NCBI RefSeq assembly: GCF_029855045.1
Contig: NZ_CP123228.1
Span: forward strand, 6,572,001-6,636,000
Source: Piscinibacter sp. XHJ-5
GTDB lineage: Bacteria > Pseudomonadota > Gammaproteobacteria > Burkholderiales > Burkholderiaceae_C
Direction: 5' to 3'
DNA length: 64,000 nucleotides
A program made the position numbers and the translations under genes. The notes below the pieces were generated by a model. The model ran no database searches and was not told the origin of the DNA. It saw only the letters and a program-made list of their open reading frames with translations. Positions within the stretch are counted from its first letter, which is position 1, and each line of letters opens with the position of its first letter. Below, piece by piece: positions 52,303-60,254 of this stretch.

Positions 52303-52761
52303 CTACTCCTTTGCCAGCGCTGCGGCCAGCCAGCCCAGCACCCATGGCCAGCCGACACGGTGAGTCTCCAGTCCCGAGAAATCCGGCCGGAAGCCGCTGT
52401 GGCGAAGCGCGAGCCGCGTGCCGCCGCGCTGTGCCTCCAGCTCGAAGCTCACCTCGGTGAGCGGCAGCCGATCCCAGCTCGGCTGCCAGCTCAGGCGCAG
52501 ACGCCGGTCGGGCACGACTTCGAGCACCGTGCCTTCGATGTGGTGGCGCCGGCCGTTGGCCAGCCGCACTTCGCAGCGCCATGGCGCACCTTCGTCCGCG
52601 CGCAGCTGCCAGTCGTGGGTGGTGTACACGCCGGCGTCGCCCCACCACGCGGCCAGCAGCTGCGGCGTGGTGAGCGCGCGAAACACCCGCGATGGCGGCG
52701 CGGCCAGCCACACCTCGCCCTCGATCTGCATGCCGGCGACGACGACGCGCGGCTCAGTCAT
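52303..52761 (-). CDS. SRPBCC/AHSA1 domain protein
   Basis: A 152-residue START-like hydrophobic-cavity protein of the AHSA1 type (EVWLAAPPSRVFRALTTPQLLAAWWG, ending with a long helix). Pairs of ArsR regulator plus AHSA1-type protein are common; the ligand is unknown. The start overlaps the ArsR stop by 8 bases, so translation is coupled. It shows the usual beta-rich middle and the helix GLETHRVGWPWVLGWLAAAL at the C-terminus. Confidence 0.88.
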   Translation of the reverse strand: MTEPRVVVAGMQIEGEVWLAAPPSRVFRALTTPQLLAAWWGDAGVYTTHDWQLRADEGAPWRCEVRLANGRRHHIEGTVLEVVPDRRLRLSWQPSWDRLPLTEVSFELEAQRGGTRLALRHSGFRPDFSGLETHRVGWPWVLGWLAAALAKE

Positions 52762-53083
52762 CGCGCTCCACCAGCCGCTTCAGGGTGCCCAGGCTGGTCT
52801 CCCACACGCGCCGCTGCATCGCGAGCCAGCGCTCCAGCTCGGCCAGCGGCCGGGCGTTGACGCCATAGAAGGCACGCCGCCCTTCGTGCTCCTCGCTGAG
52901 CAGGCCGGCGCGCTTGAGCGTGCGCAGATGCTTGGAGATCGCCGGCCGGCTGACGGTGAAGTGCGCCGCCAGCTCCTCGACGTGCAGGCGCCTGCGCGCC
53001 AGCAGGTCGAGGATGGCGCGCCGCGTGGGGTCGGCCAGGGCGGCCAGGCACGCGCTGCGTTGTTCGTCTCGGGACAGCGGCAT
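52754..53083 (-). CDS. ArsR family transcriptional regulator
   Basis: A 109-residue winged-helix repressor: ADPTRRAILDLLARRRLHVEELAAHFTVSRPAISKHLRTLKRAGLL is the standard ArsR helix-turn-helix, followed by the wing EEHEGRRAFYGV. No metal-binding cysteines are present, so it belongs to the non-metal ArsR group. The ATG at 53081-53083 sits at the predicted start point of its promoter, suggesting a leaderless mRNA. It is divergent from a DinB gene with a shared operator. Confidence 0.92.
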   Translation of the reverse strand: MPLSRDEQRSACLAALADPTRRAILDLLARRRLHVEELAAHFTVSRPAISKHLRTLKRAGLLSEEHEGRRAFYGVNARPLAELERWLAMQRRVWETSLGTLKRLVERDD

Positions 53084-53119
53084 TGCGCTATCGTAGCCAT
53101 GTGGTTACGATGAGGTCAA
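53083..53119. promoter_or_regulatory. ArsR operator with two overlapping divergent promoters
   Basis: ATCGTAGCCA and TGGTTACGAT (53090-53099 and 53102-53111) form an inverted repeat with nine of ten pairs and a 2-base centre. Minus strand: TTGACC (53114-53119), 18-bp spacer, TACGAT (53090-53095), start at about the ArsR ATG. Plus strand: TTGCGC (53083-53088), 17-bp spacer, TACGAT (53106-53111), start 4 or so bases before the DinB ATG. The operator covers both -10 boxes. Confidence 0.65.
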
Positions 53120-53121
53120 GC

Positions 53122-53577
53122 ATGACGACCGCCCTCATCGAGCAGCTGCAGGCATTTCCCGCGCGGGTGGCGCGCTTCGTGGCCGGGTTTCCGGCAGCCC
53201 GGCAACGCACACGGCCGCCAGGCGGCGGCTTCTCGCTGGTGGAGCATCTGTGCCACCTGCGCGACCTGGAACGCGAAGGCTACGCCACGCGCATCCGCCG
53301 CATCCTCGACGAAGACCTGCCCGAGCTGTCCGAGATCGACGGCAGCACGCTGGCGCTGGAGCGCGACTACCAGCAGCAGGACCCAGGGGCGGCGCTGCGC
53401 GATTGGCAAGCAGCCCGCGAGCTCACGGTGGCGCTGCTGCGCGAGCATCTGCCGCGCGACGGACAGCGCAAGGGCATCTTCGGCGGTTTCGGCGTGCTCA
53501 CGCTGGCCTCGCTGGCCGAGGGCATCGCGGCGCACGACCGCTCGCACTGGGACGAGCTGCAGGCGCTAGGCCACTAG
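53122..53577 (+). CDS. DinB family protein
   Basis: A 151-residue four-helix-bundle protein of the DinB/YfiT type. It has the metal-ligand histidine pattern: EHLCHLRDLEREGY near residues 40-53 and AAHDRSHWDEL near the C-terminus, at the usual spacing. Members are metal-dependent thiol-S-transferases or of unknown role. The ATG at 53122 follows GAGG; ATGs at 53110 and 53083 are possible. It shares a promoter region with the ArsR gene and overlaps the convergent thioredoxin-like gene by 4 bases. Confidence 0.85.
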   Translation: MTTALIEQLQAFPARVARFVAGFPAARQRTRPPGGGFSLVEHLCHLRDLEREGYATRIRRILDEDLPELSEIDGSTLALERDYQQQDPGAALRDWQAARELTVALLREHLPRDGQRKGIFGGFGVLTLASLAEGIAAHDRSHWDELQALGH

Positions 53578-53930
53578 GAGGCCTCGCGCACGCGCTGCGG
53601 CAGGCCTTGCACCTCGGCGTTGTCCACCGGCTTCATGTCGCCGTTGACGGCGCTCTGAACCAGCCGCGCCAGCGTCTGCGCATGCGGCGTGATCGTGCCG
53701 AAGAACAGCACGTCATCGCCGCGCGCGATCATCAGCGTGGGGAAGTTCTCCACGTCGACGTGGCCCATCACCTCGTCGTGATCCTCCACGTCGACCCAGG
53801 CGAAGTCGGCAAGGCCGGCGAAGTGGCGCGCCTGTTCGTCGAACACCGGCCGCCAGTCGCGGCAGGTGCCGCACCATTGCGCGCAAAGGCCGGCCACGAG
53901 CAGACGGGGGGACGGGGAGTCGGCGGACAT
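53574..53930 (-). CDS. Thioredoxin-like protein
   Basis: A 118-residue thioredoxin-fold protein without signal peptide. The redox site is AQWCGTCRDWRPVF near residues 18-31 (CxxC with Gly-Thr) and the cis-proline is in ENFPTLMI. FFGTITPHAQTLARLVQS is the C-terminal helix. A cytoplasmic reductase or protein-folding role is likely; the target is unknown. A GC-rich hairpin separates it from the GMC oxidoreductase gene. Confidence 0.88.
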   Translation of the reverse strand: MSADSPSPRLLVAGLCAQWCGTCRDWRPVFDEQARHFAGLADFAWVDVEDHDEVMGHVDVENFPTLMIARGDDVLFFGTITPHAQTLARLVQSAVNGDMKPVDNAEVQGLPQRVREAS

Positions 53931-53975
53931 GGCGCGAGTTTGCCTCGGCAGCGAGCGCTCGCAGGCTTGGGGTTA

Positions 53976-53994
53976 TCCGCCGCCTGGCGGCGGA
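53976..53994 (-). terminator. GC-rich hairpin after the GMC oxidoreductase gene
   Basis: TCCGCCGCC (53976-53984) and GGCGGCGGA (53986-53994) are a perfect inverted repeat with one central base; a realistic fold has a 7-bp stem and 5-base loop. It lies 11 bases after the minus-strand stop at 54005, but no T-run follows. It may end or stabilise the creD-GMC transcript. Confidence 0.4.
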
Positions 53995-54004
53995 CCCACG
54001 ACCC

Positions 54005-55657
54005 TCAGCTCTCCTCCAGCACCCACTGCGCCGCTCGCTCCGCGATCATCAGCACCGGCGCATTGGTGTTCCCGCTGGTGATGGTGGGCATCACGCTCGC
54101 GTCGGCAACCCGCAACCCGCGCATGCCGTGCAGCTTCAGCCGCGCATCCACCACCGCCAGCGGATCGCCGGCAGGACCCATCTTCGCCGTGCCCACCGGA
54201 TGGAAGATCGTCGTGCCGATGTCGCCGGCCAGCTGTGCGAGTTCCTCGTCGCTCTGGAACTGCGTGCCGGGCTTGACCTCCTGCGGCCGGTACCTCGCCA
54301 GCGCCGGCTGCGCGACGATGCGACGCGTGAGCCGCAGCGATTGCGCGGCCACCCGGCGGTCGTCCTCGGTGCCGAGGTAATTGGCGCGGATGCTCGGTGC
54401 CTCCAGCGGGTCCGGCGCGCGCAGCCTGACGTGGCCGCGGCTGCTCGGGTTGAGGTTGCACACGCTGGCGGTGAAGGCGTTGAACGGATGCAGCGGCTCG
54501 CCGAAGGCCTCGAGCGACAGCGGCTGCACGTGGTATTCGAGATTGGGATGCGGCTGCGCCGCGTCGCTGCGCGTGAAAGCGCCGAGCTGCGACGGCGCCA
54601 TGCTCATCGGGCCGCTGCGCTTGAGCAGGTACTCGAGCCCGATCCAGGCCTTGCCCCACCAGTGGCGCGTCATCGTGTTCAGCGTCTTGACGCCCTGCAC
54701 GCTGAACACGGCGCGAATCTGCAGGTGGTCCTGCAGGTTCTCGCCGACGCCGGCAAGCGCATGCTGCACGTCGATGCCATGCTGTTGCAGCAGCGCCGGA
54801 TCGCCGATCCCCGACAGCTGCAGCAGCTGCGGCGTCGCGACGGCGCCGGTGGCCACGATCACCTCGCGCGCGGCCTGCACGCGCAGCCGCTCGCCGCCGC
54901 CATGCGGGATGACTTCGACACCGCTCGCGCGCAGCCCGGCAGCGTCGCGCTCCAGCACCACCCGCGCGATGTGCGCCCCGGTCCACACCTGCAGGTTCTC
55001 GCGCGCCATCACCGGCCGCAGAAAGGCCTTGGCCGCATTCCAGCGGATGCCGCCGCGCTGGTTGACCTGGAAGTAGCCGACGCCTTCGTTGTCGCCGCGG
55101 TTGAAGTCCTCGCTGTGCGGAATGCCGGCCTGCTGCGCGGCCTGCGCGAACGCATCGAGCACGTCCCAGCGCAGCCGCTGCTTCTCGACCCGCCACTCGC
55201 CGCCCTGGCGTTGGCCGGTGCGGTCGAAGCCGGGCGCCGCGTGGAACGCATCCGCGCCCTTGTAGTAGTCCTCGTGCTTCAGGAAGAACGGCAGGCAGTC
55301 CGACCAGCTCCAGCCGTCATTGCCCAGCGCGCCCCAGTGGTCGTAATCGCGCGACTGGCCGCGCATGTAGATCATCCCGTTGATGCTGGAGCAGCCACCG
55401 AGCACCTTGCCGCGCGGGTAGCGCAGGCGGCGGCCGTTGAGGCCGGGGTCGGCATCAGTGTGGTACAGCCAGTCGGTGCGGGGGTTGCCGATGCAGTAGA
55501 GGTAGCCGACCGGGATATGGATCCAGTGGTAGTCGTCGCGGCCGCCCGCTTCGATGAGCAGCACGCGCCTGGTGCGGTCGGCGCTGAGCCGGTTGGCGAG
55601 CAGGCACCCCGCCGTGCCTGCGCCGCAGATGATGTAGTCGTACGTCGGCGTGGTCAT
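54005..55657 (-). CDS. GMC family FAD oxidoreductase (choline/alcohol dehydrogenase-like)
   Basis: A 550-residue flavoprotein. The FAD motif IICGAGTAGCLLANRLS is at residues about 8-24, GMC signature 1 is around PRGKVLGGCSSINGMIY, signature 2 around GAVATPQLLQLSGIG, and the catalytic His in TIFHPVGTAKMG with the second in SGNTNAPVLMIAERAA (Asn). It likely oxidises an alcohol to an aldehyde in the cytoplasm or at the membrane. The ATG overlaps the creD stop by 4 bases. Confidence 0.92.
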   Translation of the reverse strand: MTTPTYDYIICGAGTAGCLLANRLSADRTRRVLLIEAGGRDDYHWIHIPVGYLYCIGNPRTDWLYHTDADPGLNGRRLRYPRGKVLGGCSSINGMIYMRGQSRDYDHWGALGNDGWSWSDCLPFFLKHEDYYKGADAFHAAPGFDRTGQRQGGEWRVEKQRLRWDVLDAFAQAAQQAGIPHSEDFNRGDNEGVGYFQVNQRGGIRWNAAKAFLRPVMARENLQVWTGAHIARVVLERDAAGLRASGVEVIPHGGGERLRVQAAREVIVATGAVATPQLLQLSGIGDPALLQQHGIDVQHALAGVGENLQDHLQIRAVFSVQGVKTLNTMTRHWWGKAWIGLEYLLKRSGPMSMAPSQLGAFTRSDAAQPHPNLEYHVQPLSLEAFGEPLHPFNAFTASVCNLNPSSRGHVRLRAPDPLEAPSIRANYLGTEDDRRVAAQSLRLTRRIVAQPALARYRPQEVKPGTQFQSDEELAQLAGDIGTTIFHPVGTAKMGPAGDPLAVVDARLKLHGMRGLRVADASVMPTITSGNTNAPVLMIAERAAQWVLEES

Positions 55658-57099
55658 GAGGCGCGATTGTGGAGCGGGGCGCCGGCGGGCTCGCTGCGCG
55701 TCAACCCGTACCAGTCGATGCGCCGGGTCGCGACCATCACGCCGGCGAGCACCGCGAACAGCAGCACGGCGCCGAGGATCAGCGCGGTCTGCTCCAGCTG
55801 CAGCAGCAGGTAGAGCGCGCCGTACAGCGCCGCCACGCCGCCCCCGAACGCCAGTCCCGCACGCCATCCGCCGAGCAGGTGGCGCGCGTAGAACGCCAGC
55901 AGGGCGACGCAGGCGGCGGCAGCGATCGCGTACGACTCGCCGAACGGCAGGTGCTCCGACAGTGCGAGCAGGAGCAGGAAGAAGATGCTCAGCGCGCAGC
56001 CAACGAGCAGGTACTGGACCGGATGCACTCGCAGCTGGCGCAGCACCTCGATCATCCCGACAGCGGCGAAGGTGAGTCCTATGAACAGCAGGCCGTACTT
56101 GATCGCGCGATCGCTCAGCGAATAGGGATTCACCGGGTCGATGAAGGCGACGTCGAAGGCCTCGATGCAGCCGGCCGTGCCGACGCCCTTCGTCTCGGGC
56201 CGCAGTGCGCGCCGGTCGCGCGAAGCGCCGGCCTGCATGTCGGGCGTGCTGCCATGGGGGGCGCACAGCAAGGCGCGGCGCGCGAAGTCGTCCGGCGCGG
56301 TCGTGGCCAGCGAGGAGACCTGCCATGTCGCGCTGAAGCCGTCGTGCCGCACCTCGCGCGTCACCGGCAGAAAGCGTCCGCCGAACGACGGATGCGGCCA
56401 GTTCGCGGTGAGCTGCACGCGCGTGTCGTCGGCCACGGGCGCGAAGCCGAGCGCCGCGGTGCCAACCAGCTCCAGCGCGAGCTCGGCGCTGAACGGCGCG
56501 TCGGCGTTGCGGGGCAGCTCCGGCAGCACGGCATGAAAGCCGCGCGGATGACTCGGATGACGAGTCCCCGAACGGACCGCGAGGGCTTGGCCCGCCGCGG
56601 TGATGCGCGCATGCCGGATGCCGCGTGCATCGCTCAAGGCCACCATCAGCACCGGCGCGGCGCAGGCCACCCGTGAGCCGGCATGCTCGCCTTTCGGACT
56701 GAGCGCGGCGAGCGAGTTCCAGTGCGCCTGGACCGTCGCCTTGCCGGCGTAGGTGTTCACCTTGAACAGGCCGCGCCAGCGGGGCTCCAGGCTCGCATCG
56801 GCCTGCACCGCCAGGCGGCTCGGCGCTGCCGTGAGCATGAACTCGCGGCTCGCCGCCAGGGACTTGCGGTCGGCGCCGTCGCCCACCACCGAGTCCCACT
56901 GCTCGGTGCAATGGCTGACGAGCACCGGGCCGGCCAGCGCCTGGCGGCCGGCCTGGCTCTGCTCGACGCTGCGCTCGGCTTCGCGCAAGCGCTCGTGGCG
57001 TTCTTCGACGAGTGCGCTGACGCGCGCGAGGGCCAGCGTCAGCAATCCCACGATGCCGATCACGGCCAGCAGCTTGGGGACGACAGGATGGATCTTCAT
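55654..57099 (-). CDS. creD: CreD family inner membrane protein
   Basis: A 481-residue membrane protein: an N-terminal helix (LLAVIGIVGLLTLALARVSAL), a large periplasmic domain of about 300 residues, and five or six C-terminal helices with HPVQYLLVGCALSIFFLLLLALSEH, the most conserved CreD block. In E. coli creD is the CreBC-regulated gene; here no creBC lies next to it, and it is first in an operon with a GMC oxidoreductase. Its biochemical role is unknown. Confidence 0.92.
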   Translation of the reverse strand: MKIHPVVPKLLAVIGIVGLLTLALARVSALVEERHERLREAERSVEQSQAGRQALAGPVLVSHCTEQWDSVVGDGADRKSLAASREFMLTAAPSRLAVQADASLEPRWRGLFKVNTYAGKATVQAHWNSLAALSPKGEHAGSRVACAAPVLMVALSDARGIRHARITAAGQALAVRSGTRHPSHPRGFHAVLPELPRNADAPFSAELALELVGTAALGFAPVADDTRVQLTANWPHPSFGGRFLPVTREVRHDGFSATWQVSSLATTAPDDFARRALLCAPHGSTPDMQAGASRDRRALRPETKGVGTAGCIEAFDVAFIDPVNPYSLSDRAIKYGLLFIGLTFAAVGMIEVLRQLRVHPVQYLLVGCALSIFFLLLLALSEHLPFGESYAIAAAACVALLAFYARHLLGGWRAGLAFGGGVAALYGALYLLLQLEQTALILGAVLLFAVLAGVMVATRRIDWYGLTRSEPAGAPLHNRAS

Positions 57100-57181
57100 C
57101 GGTGCGCTCCATGAAAGGCGCGCACTGTCGATCGCGGCGATGAAAGGTGGATGAAGTCGGCGTGAAGCGGACCTCGCGGGG

Positions 57182-57613
57182 TCACTTGCCCATGCGCTTG
57201 AGGGGGCCGAAGCAAGCTTTCAGATTCGGCTCCTGGCAGACGACATGCATTTCCCGCGACGGCTCGAACAGCAGGTAGTTGGTGTGCTCCTGGCCCGTCT
57301 CGTCCTGCTCGATGTCACCGCAGTCCTTGCCGCCATGGTCCTTGGTGATCTTCATCGTCAGCGCGTAGAAGCCGCGAGCATCGGGCTCCCGGGACACGGT
57401 GTAGGTGTTGTCCGAACGCTCGGCACCACTGGTGACGGCGGCGGTGCCGTCGGGGCGGAAGTCGTAGACCTCGGTGCAGCGGTTGACACTGTTCGTCCAT
57501 TGCCACTTGCCGACCAGCGGGTGCGATGCACCGGCGGGATCGGGCGCCTGCGACACGGCGGGCCCTGCCGCGACGAAAACCCAGGCCAGCGCGACGACGA
57601 ACTTGCGGTCCAT
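57182..57613 (-). CDS. Secreted hypothetical protein
   Basis: A 143-residue protein with a signal peptide (VVALAWVFVAAGPAVSQA). The mature part begins with HPLVGKWQWTNSVNRC and reads as a small beta barrel-like fold resembling lipocalin-like domains, with four cysteines that could form two disulfides. No named family. GAGG is seven bases before the ATG. It lies between creD and a short operon of small proteins without visible link. Confidence 0.7.
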   Translation of the reverse strand: MDRKFVVALAWVFVAAGPAVSQAPDPAGASHPLVGKWQWTNSVNRCTEVYDFRPDGTAAVTSGAERSDNTYTVSREPDARGFYALTMKITKDHGGKDCGDIEQDETGQEHTNYLLFEPSREMHVVCQEPNLKACFGPLKRMGK

Positions 57614-57729
57614 GGAGCACCTCGCTCAAGAGTGCGGAGGCCGTTCCCGCGATGTCTCGCGCGCGGCGGCCCTCCGCGGATCAGGAACGGCGATTGTCGC
57701 GCAGCGTGAACCGCAGGCAGTCCGCGGCC

Positions 57730-58074
57730 TCACGCCTGCCAGACCCCGTACCCTCGCTCGCGCAACGCGATCGCCAGCTCCACCTCCATCTCCCTTGCGC
57801 CCTCGTACGGCATCGGGTTGTAGACCTCGTACAGGCGCGGCAGCAGCCGAAGACCGTAGCGCTGCACGAAGCGGTTCGCCTGGATGCCGGCCTTGTGCCT
57901 GTCGAATCGCAGGTCCGGGTCGGTGCCCGTCATGCCGACGTAGACGAAGGGCAGTCCGAGGCGGTGATCGGGATTGGCGCGCCGAAATCGCGGCTCGTTC
58001 CACACCGAGTCGTCCAGCTCGACGACGTAGACGTGGTAGTGGTGCAACGGCGCGCGGCGCTCGTTCGCGCGCAC
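57730..58074 (-). CDS. GIY-YIG-like small protein
   Basis: A 114-residue protein reading HVYVVELDDS ... FVYVGMTGTDPDLRFDRHKAG, which matches the strand-turn-strand and following helix of the GIY-YIG endonuclease fold, including the YVG motif, an Arg and a His-Lys. A clear catalytic glutamate is not assured, although MEVELAIAL supplies candidates. It lies 4 bp downstream of an MmcQ/YjbR gene in the same direction. Function unknown. Confidence 0.6.
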   Translation of the reverse strand: MRANERRAPLHHYHVYVVELDDSVWNEPRFRRANPDHRLGLPFVYVGMTGTDPDLRFDRHKAGIQANRFVQRYGLRLLPRLYEVYNPMPYEGAREMEVELAIALRERGYGVWQA

Positions 58075-58078
58075 CCGC

Positions 58079-58429
58079 TCAGCCCAGCAGCTCGCGCTGC
58101 AGCTTCTTCGGCAGCCTGGCCAGCACCAGCTCGTGCGAGCGCGTCACCAGTCCCTTCAGCTGGGCGAGCGGCAGCGCCTTCGGGTCCTTCAGCTGCACCC
58201 ACTTCACGCGCGCCAGGTAGGGCGCCGGGGCGAAACCCGGCAGGCCGGTGATCTCGAGGAAGCGGTGATCGTCGACCTTGAACGAGCAGCCGTCCCAGGG
58301 ACCCGGCTCGGGCCCGCCGGCGAAGAACATCTTGCCGCCAACGCTGGCCACCCAGTCGCAGCCCCACTTGATGTCGGCCGTGGCGGCGGGCAGCGAAGCG
58401 GCGTGCGTCTTCAGGGCGGCAAAAGTCAT
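58079..58429 (-). CDS. MmcQ/YjbR family DNA-binding protein
   Basis: A 116-residue protein with the MmcQ/YjbR pattern (WVASVGGKMFFAGGPEPG, CSFKVDDHRFLEITGLPGF, ARVKWVQLKD and ending LVTRSHELVLARLPKKLQRELLG). The family has a CyaY-like fold and is described as DNA-binding; the physiological role is not settled. Start 6 bp after the stop of the MshEN-domain gene; followed by the GIY-YIG-like gene after 4 bp. The three genes may be one transcript. Confidence 0.88.
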   Translation of the reverse strand: MTFAALKTHAASLPAATADIKWGCDWVASVGGKMFFAGGPEPGPWDGCSFKVDDHRFLEITGLPGFAPAPYLARVKWVQLKDPKALPLAQLKGLVTRSHELVLARLPKKLQRELLG

Positions 58430-58435
58430 CGGGGA

Positions 58436-59545
58436 TCAGCGGGTGGTGGCAAAGAAGCCGGCGCGGACCGACACATTGTCCGACCACAGGTCCTGCCTCG
58501 ACAAGCTCGACAGGGCGAGCAGGATCTGCCCCTTGGCCGCGAGCACCGGCACCACCTTGAACGCGGCCAGCGCATACAGCGCCTGCAGCGCCGCCAGCCG
58601 CGCGGGCCGGTCGACCGCGACGACGAGCCGGTCGCGCTCGAGCATGATCGGCAGCGCGCGGTGGGCGATCGCCAGGCGCAGCGGCAGCTTGCGCGCCGCA
58701 GCGTGCTCTATCGGGAAGCGCGTGAGGTCGACGAAGGGATATCCCATCTTGTGCGCGATCGCCGTCTGCAGATCGGCCTGCGAGATGACGCCCAGCGCGA
58801 CCAGTCGCTCGCCCAGCGGCAGGTCGCCCAGCGGCTCGGCCAGGGCCCGCTGGAGCTGCTCGGGCGTCGCCATGCCCAGGTTCTGCAGGGACTGTCCGAT
58901 GGGCACCACCGGCATGCGCATCTGACGCGCGAGGGCGTCCATGAGCTGCGCCGGCGTCGCGATCCAACGCTCCGCCGCGAGGTCCTGCGCGGTCGGCCCG
59001 AACTCGCACCGGCTGTAGGCGCAGCGCGGGACGAATGCGCGCAGCAGCGAACGATGGTCCGATGAAGGCAGGAACAGGAACAGCCCGGCGTCGGTCTCGA
59101 CGTGGCCGGCGCAGCGTCCGACCAGCACCTCGTTGCTGTCCGCGGTGACCAGGCGGTACTCCCGCTCCTGGGTCGCCGCCGGAACGCGCTCCGACGGCAG
59201 CCCGGCACGCGGCTCCAGGCCTCGCAGCGGGTGGTTGAGCACCAGGCGGCGAAAGCGCGAGAACGGCAGGGCGAGCGTGGCGCCGTCGAAGGTGGTGCGC
59301 AGGCTCAGCGTGCCGCCGGGCACATCGATGCCGGCGATGAAGCCGTCCACCGCCGTTCCCGACGCCGTCTCGACCCGGCAGGGCTGCACGACATCGATGT
59401 CCGGCGGCGCCTCGTGGCGCCAGTCGTACGGCAGGGGGGGCCACCGCCACGGATCGGGGGGCTCGTCGAAGAGCACCGGGAACGGCGGCATCGGATCGAG
59501 AAGGGGCGCTTGGTCGTTTGCAGACATGGACCGAAGGCGGGACAT
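58436..59545 (-). CDS. Orphan MshEN (GspE N-terminal) domain protein
   Basis: A 369-residue protein. The C-terminal half (about residues 190-360) is the GspE/PilB N-terminal, MshEN-type domain: LGERLVALGVISQADLQTAIAHKMGYPFVDL followed by AARKLPLRLAIAHRALPIMLERDRLVVAVDRP is the usual pattern, read here as several motifs. MshEN domains bind c-di-GMP in secretion and pilus ATPases. No Walker A or B follows; the protein stops there. The N-terminal half is not recognised and has a beta-rich region (GGTLSLRTTFDGATLALPFSRF). The start may be 59545 or 59527; neither has a good Shine-Dalgarno. Confidence 0.75.
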   Translation of the reverse strand: MSRLRSMSANDQAPLLDPMPPFPVLFDEPPDPWRWPPLPYDWRHEAPPDIDVVQPCRVETASGTAVDGFIAGIDVPGGTLSLRTTFDGATLALPFSRFRRLVLNHPLRGLEPRAGLPSERVPAATQEREYRLVTADSNEVLVGRCAGHVETDAGLFLFLPSSDHRSLLRAFVPRCAYSRCEFGPTAQDLAAERWIATPAQLMDALARQMRMPVVPIGQSLQNLGMATPEQLQRALAEPLGDLPLGERLVALGVISQADLQTAIAHKMGYPFVDLTRFPIEHAAARKLPLRLAIAHRALPIMLERDRLVVAVDRPARLAALQALYALAAFKVVPVLAAKGQILLALSSLSRQDLWSDNVSVRAGFFATTR

Positions 59546-59660
59546 CGTGTTGCCGGCACCTTACACGCGCGGCCTGCTTTCGCGTCGTGAACAAAGACCG
59601 CAATCGGCCATGCCAGGGTCGGCGCCCCGCGAGTGGGTGGTGGCGTCACACGGCGTGGCC

Positions 59661-60254
59661 TCAGCGCGGCAGGGTCGGCAGCGGCTCCACGCCGTCGGCA
59701 ATCTCGGGCGGCGTGTGCGCCACGTTCAGCACCAGGTTGATCATCGAGAAGTAGCCGATGAGCCCGGTGAGATCCACGACGCCGTGCTCGCCGAATCGAT
59801 CGCGCGCCACGCGGTAGGTGGCGTCGCTGACGCCGCGCTGCTGCAGCAGCTCGCACGTGAAGTCGTGCACGCAGCGCTCTTCGTCGTCCATGCCGTCGGG
59901 GCGCCTTCCTTCGCGCACCGCGGCGATCGTCTGCGGCGCGGTTCCGGCCTTCAGCGCCAGCGGCACATGAATGCACCACTCGAACTGCTGCGACCAATGA
60001 CGCGCCACGATGAGCGTGGCGAACTCGGATACGCGCGCCGGCAGCGCGCTGTGAAAGCGCAGGTATTCCCCGACCTTCTGCACGCGCGCGAGCAGCTCGG
60101 GACTGCGCAACAGCGGGATGAACGGTCCCATCACCGCCTTGCGCGGCCCGGCGATCAGTTCGTCGGCGGCCGCGCGCTGCGCGGCATCGAGCGATTCCCG
60201 CGGCAGCGGGGGCATGCGGTCGGTCAGGCCTTGGGGGTGCGGCGATGCGGTCAT
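59661..60254 (-). CDS. Carboxymuconolactone decarboxylase family protein
   Basis: A 197-residue AhpD/CMD-like protein. The segment ELATLIVARHWSQQFEWCIHVPLALKAG (written here by its core ATLIVARHWSQQFEW) corresponds to the CMD helix pair; the CxxC typical of AhpD is replaced by a single Cys in WCIH. Members include decarboxylases and peroxidase-related proteins. The ATG at 60252-60254 overlaps the MFS stop by 4 bases, and GGAG is well placed upstream, so this start is preferred over the one 12 bases earlier. Confidence 0.85.
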   Translation of the reverse strand: MTASPHPQGLTDRMPPLPRESLDAAQRAAADELIAGPRKAVMGPFIPLLRSPELLARVQKVGEYLRFHSALPARVSEFATLIVARHWSQQFEWCIHVPLALKAGTAPQTIAAVREGRRPDGMDDEERCVHDFTCELLQQRGVSDATYRVARDRFGEHGVVDLTGLIGYFSMINLVLNVAHTPPEIADGVEPLPTLPR

